Below are positions 11,415 to 22,700 of a DNA stretch of 64,000 nt, one piece after another. Each line of letters opens with the position of its first letter. The first letter of the stretch is position 1. Below the pieces are notes generated by a model. That model worked only from the letters and a program-made list of their open reading frames with translations, ran no database searches and was not told where the DNA came from. The position numbers were made by a program, and so were the translations under genes. The DNA is from Triatoma infestans (lineage: Eukaryota; Arthropoda; Insecta; Hemiptera; Reduviidae), in the NCBI GenBank assembly GCA_011037195.1, contig JAAEAF010006131.1:1-64000 (forward strand), in the 5' to 3' direction.

Positions 11415-12045
11415 TTGTTTTGTAGTCTTTATCATGTGTGAATGTGTCATAAAATGGAGAGAATGTTTCAACAATTTTGTCTGCTTGTTTTGGAGAGAGA
11501 TGAGTAAGTTTCTGGCGTAATTGTTGTTGAAAGGCTTGTAATTGTATTTTTTCTTTGTGCGAAAGTTGTTGAATGAAATTTATGGTATGTTTGTGTGATG
11601 AATTTAGTATCTCCGTGTTGTAATGAATGTGTGCGATTGGAAATGTTTGGTGATGGAGATCTCATGGTGTGTGGTGTTTATTAGTGTAATTGCACAAGCG
11701 TTGTTATGTACGTTTGTCAGTGTGTGTGGCAAGTAAAGTCCTGTTGGAAGACTGTCATGTTGTGTCAACATTATGGAACCGTTGGAATTTTTGTGTGAAG
11801 ACTGTATGCATTGACTATGTGTGTGCATGCCGGTATTATGATTTTTATGTCGTGTTGACAATGTTTCGGGTAAAGTTGTGTTTTGATGGTATTAATTTGT
11901 GATGTTGTGTTGTCTGTTAAGAATGGAATTACTGTTTTATGTATGGTTATGTTCAAGTTTTTAAAATTTATAATTGCTTGAAATTTTGTGAGCAGGTCTC
12001 TCCCAATGATCATTTCAAATTCATTTTTCAGTTGGGACACTAAGA
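11415..12045 (-). pseudogene. Pol region between protease and RT, degraded
   Basis: Overlapping minus-strand frames rich in Thr, His and Asn (to 12040, 11861 and 11665) cover the protease-RT linker of the retrotransposon. MIIGRDLLTKFQAIINF at the start fits the ILG-x-D-LL motif found after the retroviral-type protease flap region. The frame shifts at least twice. No separate gene is implied, and plus-strand frames here are shadows. Confidence 0.6.
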
Positions 12046-12049
12046 ATTT

Positions 12050-12270
12050 ACCCTGAATTTTTGTGTTTTGGCCTATAGATAAATGAGCGGTTGACAGACC
12101 GTAGTTGGGGATAATCTGGTTTGTAATAGATTTCAGGATTATATCAGATCTTTCGGGCCTCGATTTGACGTGACTGGAATCTATGAGTGAATGCGCCTGT
12201 GTCGATTAACGCTTTAACTTTTTTGTTTTTAATTTGAACGGTAATTAATAAATTATTCGAAAATGTGGAG
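12050..12270 (-). pseudogene. Retrotransposon aspartic protease N-terminal half
   Basis: Minus-strand translation gives NNLLITVQIKNKKVKALIDTGA, in which DTG is the catalytic motif of retroviral-type aspartic proteases preceded by the usual hydrophobic strand. It follows directly on the second zinc knuckle of Gag. A frameshift just after the motif disrupts the protein. Confidence 0.7.
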
Positions 12271-12274
12271 TGCC

Positions 12275-13570
12275 GGGATCAGTACAGTGGTACCGTTTGA
12301 GAAAACGGCTGAGCGCCTAGTCGTTTTTTGAATTGAACCAGCATGCCTTTGCTGTGTGCCCACGCTTTTCACATATCTGGCATGTTGGTGGAATCCATCG
12401 GTTTGAAGTATTGCAACTATTAAATTTATTATTGCTACTACCATAATTATTATTACCCTTATTCTTATTACTGTTTTTTTTTTTTGCGCATCGACTGCCA
12501 TGGTCATTAGCGCCACCCTAATTGTATTCCTTCACGATCTGTGGCCACTCGAGCCGGGATGGCACATACTAATCTGTGTGGCTTCCACACACTACACCTT
12601 GTCTATATATATACTGTTGTTATTATTATTATTGTGAAATTGGTTTTTGATATAAGGCCTACTTTGCCTGAAAGGACGATAGTTTGGCTGAATTGAGGCT
12701 TTTTGCCAAAACTAGTGCGCGTTCTATTTCGATTTTTATTATTACATTCGCGATTCCAGTGGTCGCCTTGACAGAACTTACACGGCGACGGTGGTTCTGA
12801 AACTACGTTTCTTTTTCGCTGCGATGTGACTACTTGGAATTTTTGCTTGCATTCATTGTGCCAGTGCATACCAGCCCGTGGATTTTACGGGCGTATCTGT
12901 TTTTTTATCGCAAATATTGAACCTTGGGGTTCTACATTTTCAATATCTCTAAGGGCTGTGGTATAAGCTTGTATCTCATCCAGGGTTTTCGGAAGTTTTA
13001 TTTGTAACTGACCCTTAATTGAACTAGGTAAAGATTTGATGAAGGAGTCTGTAGTTAATTTATCTACAAGGTTTTGTAAAGTGAGAAGTGGATTCTCTTG
13101 TGCTTTGAAAAGCAACGAGGTAGAAATATGTTTAATCCGATCAGAGAACGCTTCAAGAGTTTCATTTGGATTCTAATGCAGGCTGGTTATTTGTCGCAAA
13201 AGAACAATGGGCGTTTTTTCTTTTTTAAATCTGTTACTTAGATTTTCTATTGCTGTCTGATAGGTGAGAGAGACATCATTATTGGCGCATTGATTCTTGT
13301 AAGCATCAAAACTTTTGCGGGACCAGTCAATTTTAAAATCAAAATTTCTAATTTGTCTGCATCAGACCAACCCGACAGGACATTATAATTATTAAGTTGG
13401 TCGTTGAAGCTGGAAATATCGCTATTGTGCGAACCGTCGAATATAGGTAGATTATTTATCATCTGGAGATTCCTGATATTTACAGGATTTGCCGTATTGC
13501 ACTTATTTAAGAGGTACGCGATCGCCTCATCGGCTGTCTGTTGCTGACCATCAATCGTATAAGTTGCCAT
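12275..13570 (-). pseudogene. Retrotransposon Gag with two zinc knuckles
   Basis: The start Met is at 13570 (MATYTIDGQQQTADEAIAYL). Capsid-like segments include LPIFDGSHNSDISSF and LEILILKLTGPAKVL, then SFIKSLPSSIKGQLQIKLP (frame ending near 12885). A nucleocapsid region holds two Cys-His knuckles: CKFCQGDHWNREC (CX2CX3HX4C, about 12740-12780) and CQICEKRGHTAKAC (CX2CX4HX4C, about 12345-12385). Frameshifts near 13290, 13170, 12890 and 12600 separate the pieces. The layout capsid, knuckles, protease is normal for Ty3/gypsy. Confidence 0.75.
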
Positions 13571-13848
13571 ATTCTTAATTTTCGATTAGCGTTATTTTAA
13601 CACTAATTAATTACCGCCTATTGGGAGATTATGTTTTTTGAGTTCTTTAATGATATCGGCTGTTTTCATCAAAAAAAGTCGATAAGATTTTAAATGTAAA
13701 AAGAATTGAGTGTAAAAATGAAATATAAATAAGTAAAAATGAAATATAAATAAATAATGAAATAAATATATGTGAATATGAAAAACTGAAAGAAATGACT
13801 TACCTTTATCTTCGAAAATGTTGAAGCTGAAGCGGGATTCTCAAGGCT

Positions 13849-14107
13849 TGATTAGACGAGATATGAAGACACTGTTATAATATAGTTATAAGTTTACACA
13901 TACTGCACTGGACTGTAATGATTTTATAGAATAAAGGGTCAGAGTAGAGTTATGACACGATGTGATGTATATGGTTGAATCTGATAGATGGATGTCTAGA
14001 TCTCTCACTGGCTTATATACAGGTTCTCTAGCCTGCTTAAGTGAGAGAGTACCAGAGAGAGTCTGTTTTCTCTCGGACGGGCTTGTGTTCTCTCTCTTGC
14101 CGTTACA
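13849..14107 (-). repeat. 5' LTR of the Ty3/gypsy element
   Basis: On the minus strand the LTR would start TGTAACGG at 14107 and end CTAATCA at 13849, giving TG...CA ends and about 259 bases. It contains a good TATA box (14012-14019), and its last 90 bases are repeated at 8614-8704. The start is inferred from the TG end and the GAGAGAGAAC-rich U3 typical of such LTRs, because the 3' LTR lacks this part. No convincing tRNA primer site (TGG...) was seen directly after the LTR. Confidence 0.6.
14012..14019 (-). promoter_or_regulatory. TATA box in the 5' LTR
   Basis: TATATAAG on the minus strand lies inside the U3-like part of the LTR, upstream of the R/U5 part repeated at 8614. It would drive the genomic RNA of the retrotransposon leftwards. 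Confidence 0.5.
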
Positions 14108-14109
14108 AG

Positions 14110-14796
14110 TATATGAAACTTTTCTGTCTTTAAGAAAATGACTGTATTAAATTTTTCATTGTTGAACGGGCGATGTATATGGAGGTGATTGTTTTCCCAT
14201 CACTAATTGTGATGGTATAATATATCTGTCCGTTAATGAGTTGATTAAAAATCCTTATTTCTCTAAAATTAGATACCAAATATTAAAGTTTAATGTTCTT
14301 TTCTGAACATAAACAAGTTTGATATGAACAACTTATTCTTTCATTTCCAAATTAGGTTTTACTTAGTACTTTCATTCTTTTAAAAACAGATACAATAATT
14401 ATGGAAAATAAAGGAGAACGATCATATTTATGCACAATATTATGATTATTATTACATCCACAAGGTAAGTTCATTATGCGAGTACATGTTTTAATTTAGA
14501 CAGACTGTATATTCAATGTAACACATACTTATTATTGTACTCGTGGTATTTATTGATTTCCACAGTTTGTCTTTTGTATAATTAATTTTCTTTTTTTACT
14601 CCGTTTTTTACAATTTAATATTTAATTTACTTTAATTAATTAAAATGATGTGATACGGTTCCATATAAATTAAAGTAATATGTTACAGAATTTTGTAATT
14701 ACTTCGAACTTAAGGATGTACGGTAATAGTTTGATTGGGATATGTCTAAGAATTTAAGGTAGCTCTGGATTTCTTTATGCGTTTTTGAGCGCATTG
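14110..14796. other. AT-rich intergenic DNA, no gene seen
   Basis: No recognisable coding content or repeats between the LTR and the Harbinger element. Confidence 0.5.
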
Positions 14797-15334
14797 TAAG
14801 GCCCGATGCACACTAGCCTATGCACTAGGAGGACCTGCGACTAATTATCTGGTGACGCTGCGCCTTTTTTCCCCACTAGTTCACACGCAGCGTTCAAAGT
14901 GATGCGCGCCACGATCTCTGCTGTGATGTTCTTTGAATGCTTGTCATGGATGGGTACAGAAGGAAAGAGGCTGATTTTGCTTATCTTGTACAAAAACTAC
15001 TTGAAACATAAGGAGAGACGGTTCTGGAAACACCCACTGATTCCTCAAAGGCACATTCACGACAATTTTCGCAGAATTGAGAGAAGATGATGCAAAATTT
15101 TGCACAAAAAACTGAACTGAACTGCCAGAACGCGGAATCCAGAATTGATGCTGCGTACAAGCAGGGCACGCAACTAGAAAAAGAGACACTGCGTCACCGC
15201 TGCCTGTTATTAGCTCAGGCTGCATCCTCAGGATCAGGTGTGCATTACTCGCACAAAACAATGTATTTCTAAACCGCGCTTGAAAGTGATGCTACGTTAC
15301 TGCTCATTTTGACGTTAGTGTGCATCGGGCCTAA
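14797..15334 (+). mobile_element. PIF/Harbinger element, internally deleted
   Basis: Perfect 16-base terminal inverted repeats, GGCCCGATGCACACTA at 14800-14815 and its complement at 15316-15331, are flanked by TAA on both sides (14797-14799, 15332-15334). This matches the 3-bp T-W-A target duplication of PIF/Harbinger. Inside, the plus strand at about 14950-15110 reads RKRLILLILYKN..., then RRFWKHPLIPQRH and an FR..E.R run, like the N-terminal part of Harbinger (HARBI1-type) nucleases; one frameshift follows. The catalytic region is missing and the element is only 532 bp, so it is non-autonomous. Confidence 0.75.
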
Positions 15335-16030
15335 AAAGACTATGTGCTTTTCTTCTGAAGTCAGTCTTCTATAAACTCGTAATCACAGAAACTACTGAAC
15401 GACGCTTTTCTGTGAGCCTCTTTTAAATACTGTCGCATTTTTAGATGGTGCCAAATGTGATAATACCTTAATAATTTTCTGCAGAATATTCTATTTAGGT
15501 CAAAAATTTATTGTTATCCGGGATCATGCATTGAAAGAGTTTAAACATAGGATACATATGACATGGAAGAAGTATTGGTCACTAAGAAGGATATTTAAAG
15601 GGAATTATTCGAATGTACTAAAAGGGAAAATCCTTTCTTCTTGTATCAATCTGATGCTTTTGTAATATCAGTGTCCTGATCTGTTCCACGAAAGTAGATC
15701 ATCGTACAGAAGTGACACAAATAAAAATGTTGACAATTATTCTTGGGTTAAACTTATTCACAAAATAGAGAACACAAAGATGCAAAAAAAAAAAAAAAAA
15801 AAATTATAATAGAAAATATCTCGAAAAGTAATTACATATTAGAAAGTGGTTAAATTATAATATAGCTAATGATTGACTAATTATATAGTTAATAGAACCG
15901 TATATTTTACCTATGCTCTTTTAGGGAGAGACTTAATGATGCAGCCCCCCAGAATTCTTGCAAAAATGAACTTTCCTTGAAATATGGCCTTAACGTATGT
16001 AGTTTAGTATGTTAAGTGTGGGAAAATCTT
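15335..16030. other. AT-rich intergenic DNA, no gene seen
   Basis: No coding content recognised. A long A run lies at about 15784-15802. Confidence 0.5.
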
Positions 16031-16039
16031 AGAAGCCAT

Positions 16040-16260
16040 ATTCAAGACTTTGGTAAAATTTAAAAACCAAAAAAATTTCTCTGATGTCACACATAAAAGA
16101 TAATCGTGGGTCCCATTTTCTAGAATTTACCAAAAACCTAAAAATAACTTCTGTAAAGTCGCATTTCTGATTGGCGGAGTTTGATTGAAGCCTTAGGGTC
16201 AGATGCATGGTGAACACACACACACACACACTTTCCAAGACTCATACAAACAGCTCCGGA
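16040..16260 (+). repeat. ACTTTCTC-family repeat, fragment
   Basis: Contains family phrases in order: ..AAATTTCT..., TTCTGTAAAGTCGCATTTCTG, TTGAAGCC.TAGGGTCAGATGCATGG and the CACACA block. Both ends are missing. Confidence 0.5.
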
Positions 16261-16524
16261 AAGGGCAGATGCGATTAGTTTAAAGAAATATCTGGTAAAG
16301 CTTCAAACGATGCATCATTACCATCTTGCATGAAGAAGCAGGATATGCGTAATAACGAATGTTATGCCCATAAGCAAACAAATTAATCAACTTGCTAAAT
16401 TGCACGTTACTTAATGGATTAAATAAAGTATTGGATGATAAACTTTTTCATTACAAAGAGTGGTCACATCTATTCATATACAAGGGGAAAAATATGATTA
16501 GTTAAGAACATATCAATACAAAAC

Positions 16525-16870
16525 GATGGAAGCAAGACAGATAAGTACGTAGGCTGTGCCTTTGTTTGCAATCAAGAATGAATTAAAATATATGAAGGAA
16601 AGTATAACAATCAAGTAGAACTGCCAGTGATTTTAAAAAACCTGTTGTGGATAATGTAAAGAGTAGAAAGAAATGATTACACCAGATAAGTCGTGATGAC
16701 AGATAGTCAGATATCTTTGGATTCAATAAAAGTACATGAAACTTTGGTGGAAAAGAAAGAAATTTAATTAAAAATCTATTAAGAAGTAATATAGATATTT
16801 CTTTTAGTTATGTAAAGGCACACCGAGGAAAGAAGGGAATGAAGAGGCGGATACGTTACCAAAGAAAAGG
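16525..16870 (+). pseudogene. LINE RNase H domain fragment
   Basis: Plus-strand reading gives DGSK.DKYVGCAFV (RNase H first strand with catalytic Asp), NNQVELPVIL (the N-Q-A-E-L helix, here V for A), an S-DSQIS-like segment, and VKAHRGKKGNEEADTL (last catalytic region H..G..GNE.AD.LA). Stops and frameshifts lie between these. RNase H domains of this type occur at the C terminus of ORF2 in I, R1 and Jockey-group LINEs. Confidence 0.6.
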
Positions 16871-17129
16871 CTCCGGAGACGAAAGGCTTCCTTTACCATA
16901 CTATAGGAATCCAAAATCTGCAATTAAAATTCATTTATGCCGAGAGAGTACAATAGAATAACAAGCAGCTACAAACTTAATAAAGGCAAGCATCCCTCAA
17001 CCTTTCTGCATCCTTAACATAAACATATTAGCAGAATATGCTCATACAATAGTTACTTAATTAGATTTTGCATTAAACAATCATCAGCATGCCCTGATAT
17101 CAATAGAACCAAATATAGTCGAAAATGGA

Positions 17130-17580
17130 GGTTTTTCGAGATAAAAGCTGGTCAAATGGATAAGGGAAGCGAAAAGAGTAATAGGACTGCTCAATACGGT
17201 GCTCTGGAATAAAAATATTTCAATGGTCACTAAGAGTCTTATATGCAGCACCGTTTTTGAAAGTATAGTACTGTACGTTTCTGCATGAAGGAAGAAGAGT
17301 GTTAGCCATCAGAAATAGGCTACAGCTAAACGACAATATCCTTCAGGCAATAGAATTAAAAAACAACTGAAATGGTTTGGACACTTACTTAGAAGTAGGA
17401 TGATGACCGAACACCGAAGGCACTGTTTGGAAAATAGAAGAAAGGAGTAAAAGAGGGAGACCCAAAACAAGGTGGAAGAAAGAAGTTAAAGAGGCTATGA
17501 CCGGATATAGCCTAACAGAATCGGATGCTCATGGTAGAAACAAATGGAGAAATAAGCTTGAGTAGAGAGGACCTCAACAA
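17130..17580 (+). pseudogene. LINE ORF2 C-terminal fragment
   Basis: Readable pieces include VIGLLNTVLWNKNIS, then LKWFGHLLRSRMMTEH and RGRPKTRWKKEV, followed by GRNKWRNKL. The W-FGH-x-x-RS and RGRP-x-x-RW phrases are typical of the very end of LINE ORF2 proteins related to RTE/CR1/Jockey. It is a different lineage from the RNase H fragment just upstream and is full of frameshifts. Confidence 0.6.
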
Positions 17581-17584
17581 AAAT

Positions 17585-18730
17585 AATATAAATATTCCAC
17601 ATAATAAATGAATGCCCTTCAATAGAACGTGAATGATCAATATAAATAATGGATTAGAAAATGGTTCTATGTGGAAAAAGTGGCCACCAAAAGAAATGAA
17701 ACTAGTGACAAAACAGAATTCAGAAGATTTTAATTAGATTTATCAATCAATACAAAAGACTTTCATTCACAAATATCCAAATTAATTATAATTGATATGA
17801 TTAAATATTTGGTATAATATGAACTATAATTAATGGAGTATGTATAACTAAGCTCTTCCTGGCTCTAGGTACTACCGAGGAGAAAAAAGCGAGAATGAGA
17901 ATGACTAAAAAAAATTGTATCGAACTGATACCTCAAAAATAGGTCTTTCCGGGGGAAACTTAATGTGGAAAATTTGAGAGAACTGCAAAGTAAAGATGAC
18001 GCAATTCGGAAGACCTAGACCAATACAAAGGAATTTTCTTGGTAAAAGACTTACCAATTATTATAAAAATTATTTCGTAAATAATAATAAATTTCAATAT
18101 AAAATGGTTGTTGTTAAATGTTATTTCTATTGTTTTAATTATAAATGTATAGAAAGGTCTGGGTAATGTTTTCAAACAGGACTTAGTAGCACGGTAATGA
18201 AGAAATCAATCAAGAGAAAATATAAGAGCTTATAATAATAAAATACAATGACTGCAATTTCGTTAAGTCAAAACCGTTATATTAGAATACAATTGTTTAC
18301 AGCTAATTTTTAAGAATATCGATTTACTGAAGTTTATAACTATGCTTTTTTTTTTTTCCACTTAATCCAAGGATTAAATAAAATATTTTGTTCTTTATAA
18401 GTAATTGTTTCTAGTAAGCAATGGAGCATAAAGAAGTGAAGGGTAGTTCTTTATACATGAATGGAATGAAATTAATCATTCATTATTTAGAATACAATGA
18501 TAATTACAACCGCTATTATTATAATGATTTTAATAAGATAGAACAATTGCAAGTAATTTTTGTTAAAACAGAAAAATTTTTACAAAATTTATTTAATTGG
18601 ATGAAAGTAAAAAATGAAAATGTCAACATTTTCTACAAAAATTTGTAATTTCAATGTTAAATCTAGGTTTTCGAAATGGAAACTTTTTTTAAAATGTTTG
18701 TCTACAATATTATACTGTTAGGAGAACCTA
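17585..18730. other. AT-rich intergenic DNA, no gene seen
   Basis: Only short uninformative frames, for example the 75-codon frame at 18421-18648, which is Asn/Lys/Tyr-rich and matches no family known to me. Confidence 0.45.
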
Positions 18731-18734
18731 AACT

Positions 18735-19030
18735 TATAATAAATCGAAACTTTTAAATCCTTAGAACCTCTCAAAAATCAATTATTTCAGAAAAAGTATC
18801 AAATAAAAGTGGTATGTCTGTCTACTTGTAGTTAGTGTAATAAGTTTAATGAAACTCGTTAGAATTGTTATGAAGATAAACCCATTGCATTTCCGGTAAA
18901 TCCATTTTCTTCAAATTCGCAGTTTTCACAATACTTGTAATTCTCATTAATATACAGAAAGCGAAGGGTATAATAATAGCTCGCTGCCTCATTTTCCATC
19001 TTTCGCATATTATGGAGAAGTTTCCCAAGA
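18735..19030 (+). repeat. ACTTTCTC-family repeat, diverged fragment
   Basis: Phrases shared with the family are AAAGTATCAAATAAAAGTGG, TTGCATTTCCGGTAAATCCA and TTTTCTTCAAATTCGCAG. No terminal motif is seen. Confidence 0.4.
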
Positions 19031-19526
19031 AGTCTGTAGTAGTGTTATGTTTTAGACAGTTAAAATATAAAGAACAATGACATTTCTTAAAACTATCGTA
19101 TAAATATCTTCAATTAGAAGAAAACCCAAAGAAGCCAAAATAGAACTTCTATGTCGCAGTGGATTTGACTATCACTGCAAAACTAACATCTATCATACGA
19201 GTATATAGGTGTATATATCTGTAAAATATCAGATTAACAGGGCCCTAAAAACCAACCAAATCAAATAAATGAAACATTTACATTATTTAAACATTGGATT
19301 AAGTCTTGATCAATGTTTCAAAGAAAGAAGTAAAATTATTTTAAAAAAGTCTAGAGTAAAAAAATCATAAGATATACAAAATGAAAAATTTTCTTTAAAT
19401 TCCAAATTTCACTAATGCAGGTACACAACTGATTACATTGCAGTCCAGCAGAGAATGGCGGTGTAATCTCGTCGAAGAGAAACCTTATTTAATATTTGAA
19501 ATTTAAAGCCACCAATTCCGTAGAAC

Positions 19527-20460
19527 TACGAGGCATGTCCAGAAAGTAAGTGTACTGAGGCTCTCACGGCCGGAGGGATTTTGTTTTCGACATGTTGGCT
19601 ACACTCCTGTAGCCTGATTCCTCTCCTCCGCAACGAGACCGGTTCGAGATCAGTATGTTGAGAACTGTCGACGCGACAATACGTTTCGTGCAAAATGTCA
19701 ATCCAATCTCCCGTCAAGTGTGAAATATTCAAGGTCGGGCAAGAGTTTTTGAGACGCTACAAACTCCATGGAGATGAATTTCTCCGCTCCATCATTACTG
19801 GAGATCAAACTTGGGTTGCACAATACACACCTGAAACCAAAAGGCAGTCTCAACAGTGGCGTCACACCTCTTCACCCCCCGCCAAAATGTTAAAAACCAC
19901 AATTTCAGCCAAGAAAATCATGGCATCGTGTTTTGGGACTGTCAAGGCATAATTTTAATTGAATATATGTCTCAAGGGGAGACCATCAACTCTACAAGAT
20001 ACTGTGAGACCCTAAAAAAATTGCTGAGGGCGATTCAGAACAAAAGGAGAGGCATGCTGACAAAGGGAGTCTGCCTGCTGCACCACACTGCCAGACCACA
20101 CACTGCTTGCCTCGTTTAAATGGGATGTCCTGAACCATTCCGCGCATTCCCCTGTTCTAGCACCTTCAGATTACTATCTCTTTATCTTCCTGAAGCTGCA
20201 CATGGGTGGAAAAAGGTTTTCAACCGACGAGGAGGTGAAGGGGAGGTGGAGAAGTGGACGAAGGGGTTGGCGGGAAACTACTTCGAGGAAGGCATCAAAA
20301 AATTAATACCCCGGTTCACCACCTGCATTGAGAGGAATGATGACTATGTCGAAAAATAACTTACATATGTACTAATGTAACCAGGTAATTTTTTTGTTCA
20401 AATAAAAATTTTTGTAACCTACAAAAATTCAGTACACTTACTTACTGGACATGCCTCGTA
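19527..20460 (+). mobile_element. mariner-like element with TIRs and TA duplication
   Basis: 29-base terminal inverted repeats lie at 19529-19557 and 20430-20458 (CGAGGCATGTCCAG..AAGTAAGTG), differing at one position. Both are flanked by TA (19527-19528, 20459-20460), the Tc1/mariner target. The element is about 930 bp, against about 1.3 kb for a complete mariner, because the N-terminal part of the transposase is missing. Confidence 0.85.
19695..20356 (+). pseudogene. mariner transposase, truncated and frameshifted
   Basis: Three pieces in different frames (to 19952; 19935-20118; 20120-20356) follow the mariner catalytic domain: ITGDQTWVAQYTPETKRQS (first Asp), AKKIMA, TINSTRYCETLKKL, RRGMLTKGVCLLHH.ARPH, SPVLAPSDYYLF (third Asp), then EEVEKW.KGLA and DYVEK near the C terminus. 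The second catalytic Asp, usually in the HDN-ARPH motif, is replaced by His. The N-terminal helix-turn-helix region is missing. Confidence 0.85.
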
Positions 20461-21058
20461 TTAAAACCCATGTTTTCGGAAAAATGTGATAAATAAAAGT
20501 GGTAGGTTTATATCTGTTAGTTAGCATTCCAAGTTTATACGCAATCGTTATAGTCATTTCCAAAAGTTATTCTGTAAAGACGCACTTCCCGCTAAATCTG
20601 TTTTTTTCTAATTTGAATTCCACCAATAATTATAATTGCATAAATATTATATAGATGGTAGAACAGTACATTGTTCTATGGAGATACTTTAGAGGAAAGC
20701 TTAACGCTACTGTTCCCCCAGAACCCCGCAAGTAATCAATTTTCCCGAGAAAATGTTCCAAATACAAGTTATGTATGTCGATACTACACAAGTTTAAAGA
20801 ATTCGTTGGAGCCGTTTCCAACAAAATCCAGAAAAACTGGAAAAAAAGCATTCAGTTAAGTTGCACTTCCGATTGATGGATTCTAACCGAAATCTTCTTA
20901 TAACATGCGGTGATGGTACTTAAAGGGCATTCCAACTTTGAGCTTCCTACGATTTTTCTGTTTAGAGATACTTGGTTCACACCTAGACCCACATTTGCTA
21001 AAATCTTTTTCATAATTATTTCCGGTGAAAATATATAAGTAAGAGAAAGGAAAAACCT
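20461..21058 (+). repeat. ACTTTCTC-family repeat, copy ending GTAAGAGAAAG
   Basis: Directly to the right of the mariner target site, family text runs through GTGATAAATAAAAGTGGTAGG, TTTAGAGGAAAGCTTAACGC, AAGAATTCGTTGGAGCCG, GATTGATGGATTCTAACC and ATTTCCGGTGAAAA to AGTAAGAGAAAGG. The left end is not recognisable; the mariner may have landed in or beside it. Confidence 0.6.
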
Positions 21059-21479
21059 ATTTATCAAAACGAAGAACTGAGGGCAAAGCAGGCTTAGCTA
21101 GCCCATTAATAAACGATGTAGTCAGAAGTACATATTAAGTACCAATTTAAATTATCTAAATGAATTCATATATTTTTAATGCCAATAATAGTGTTTTTGT
21201 TCTTAATCTATTTTCCACATCTGCTCTAATTTTAGATAATTTTAAAATCTATAAAAGTTCAGAGATGCTTAAAAATTGAAAACAATTAAAAACCAAATAA
21301 TTTCCTTCCTGTTCAATCTTCAGTAAACAACTATTGATAACATAAAATGTGATAGGCTAATTAAATTGTCAGTTTAATTAGTAGCAACGAATAACTGGTT
21401 TGCCGGCTTCGAATAAATATATAATTACAAACAATTAATACAAATTTGTACGTAGAAATATAAACTTCTTAAAACTTAC

Positions 21480-21554
21480 CATCCAAGTACCCAGCCCAAT
21501 AACCGGGATTTTTACATTTCCTGCTGAAATCACGCTATCTTTGTTTAACGTCAT
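21480..21554 (-). CDS. Aldo-keto reductase-like first coding exon (orphan)
   Basis: From an ATG at 21554 the minus strand reads MTLNKDSVISAGNVKIPVIG and then LGTWM, followed by a good donor (ATG|GTAAGTTT) at 21480. G-x-KIPVIGLGTW is the first strand/loop signature of NADPH-dependent aldo-keto reductases (AKR1 type), which begin within 10-25 residues of the N terminus as here. No second exon (the DxAYxYxNE active-site region) was found leftwards in the window. It may be a gene with a long first intron, a misplaced exon or a fragment. An upstream in-frame ATG at 21629 would lengthen it, but that sequence is AT-rich and unlike the family. Confidence 0.45.
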
Positions 21555-21654
21555 TATTGGAGTTCTTATTGTTACTTGTTCAAATCTATATTGAACAGAA
21601 AAACATGTATAATCATAAATAAGATACATATTTATTGCAACTGAATAATAAGAT

Positions 21655-22700
21655 TAATATACTAACATCCAGACGTGTTCAGAGACTAAAAAAGGCTGTT
21701 AGTCAACTTGATACTCTGCCGTTGTATCCAAGTATCGACTGAAGAAGTGTGCCTTTCTCACAGCCCAACAAGTTGGCTCTTCAAGTGACGGGCTTGAAAG
21801 GTAGAGGGGGATCAAGAGTGGGGATGACCTTCACTATTACATAATTAATTTTCCGGGTTTTGTTTTATTTTTTATTTTAGTACTGTTAATAAATTTATAA
21901 TCAAAATGGATGTAACGTTATGGGGATTTGAATGAAAGTAGGAGCGCTAGGAATTAGATCTGTATATTTTTTCTACAATTAGATTGTTTCTTATATTCAT
22001 TCTTTCCTATTTCAAAATCTCTTTATCTCGTCTGAATGCTAATTCTGAATTTATGAAAGTAATACTTCTTTTGATTTTGGATGATTACTAAAACATTGAA
22101 TAAACATGTTCTTGATAAAACTATGATTAGTTTCTTGATAAGATTCATAATCCAGAACAAGATAAAAAAAATTATCAATATTTTGCTTGTTATATAACTT
22201 AAGGGGCGCTTCGATCAAAAATCCGAATAGGAAAGAAAGTTGAGGTACTAATTTTGTGAGATATACAAAGCTGTTTGAAACAAGTAATATTGAACATCAA
22301 ATTAAATACATAAAGTGTGTTTGATTAGTGTAGATAGTTAAATTCCAGTATCTACCTACTTATAGACTATCATGAAGTATGAAGAGTTTTTTTTTGTTTT
22401 TTCCTGCAGATTGTGAGAATGGAACGTGGCGCAAGTAAAATAGACGCAACATGCCGTTCACTAACAGAAAATGAAAGAACTGATGAAAATGCGATTAAAG
22501 TGTAGAATAAAAAAGTTCAGGTCGGAACTAAAACATGACTGTGGTTAATCCAATTAAATATAAAATGACAAATATTCTTTACACTCAAATTCTAATTATT
22601 TGTTTTAACATTAAATAATAATATAGGTAGTGAGGGGACAAGAAGTTGTCTTGCTTCTACCCATGCAGTTAGAAGAAATATATTTACATTATAATCCAGT
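21655..22700. other. AT-rich intergenic DNA, no gene seen
   Basis: No recognisable coding content on either strand. Confidence 0.5.

Larger units (their letters stand above)
8614..14107 (-). mobile_element. Degenerate Ty3/gypsy-type LTR retrotransposon
   Basis: A single element reads right to left: 5' LTR (13849-14107), Gag with zinc knuckles, protease, reverse transcriptase, RNase H, integrase, and a remnant of the 3' LTR (8614-8704). The order protease-RT-RNase H-integrase and the GPY/F motif in the integrase tail identify Ty3/gypsy rather than copia or BEL. No envelope-like frame was found between the integrase and the 3' LTR. Frameshifts and stops break Gag and Pol, and the integrase core is deleted, so the copy cannot move by itself. 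Flanking bases show no matching target duplication (AGTAT right, GGGTT left). Confidence 0.85.

Noticed and set aside
11690..11902. Plus-strand Cys/Val-rich open frame
   Set aside because: It is antisense to the retrotransposon pol region and reflects its Thr/His/Asn-rich codons read backwards.
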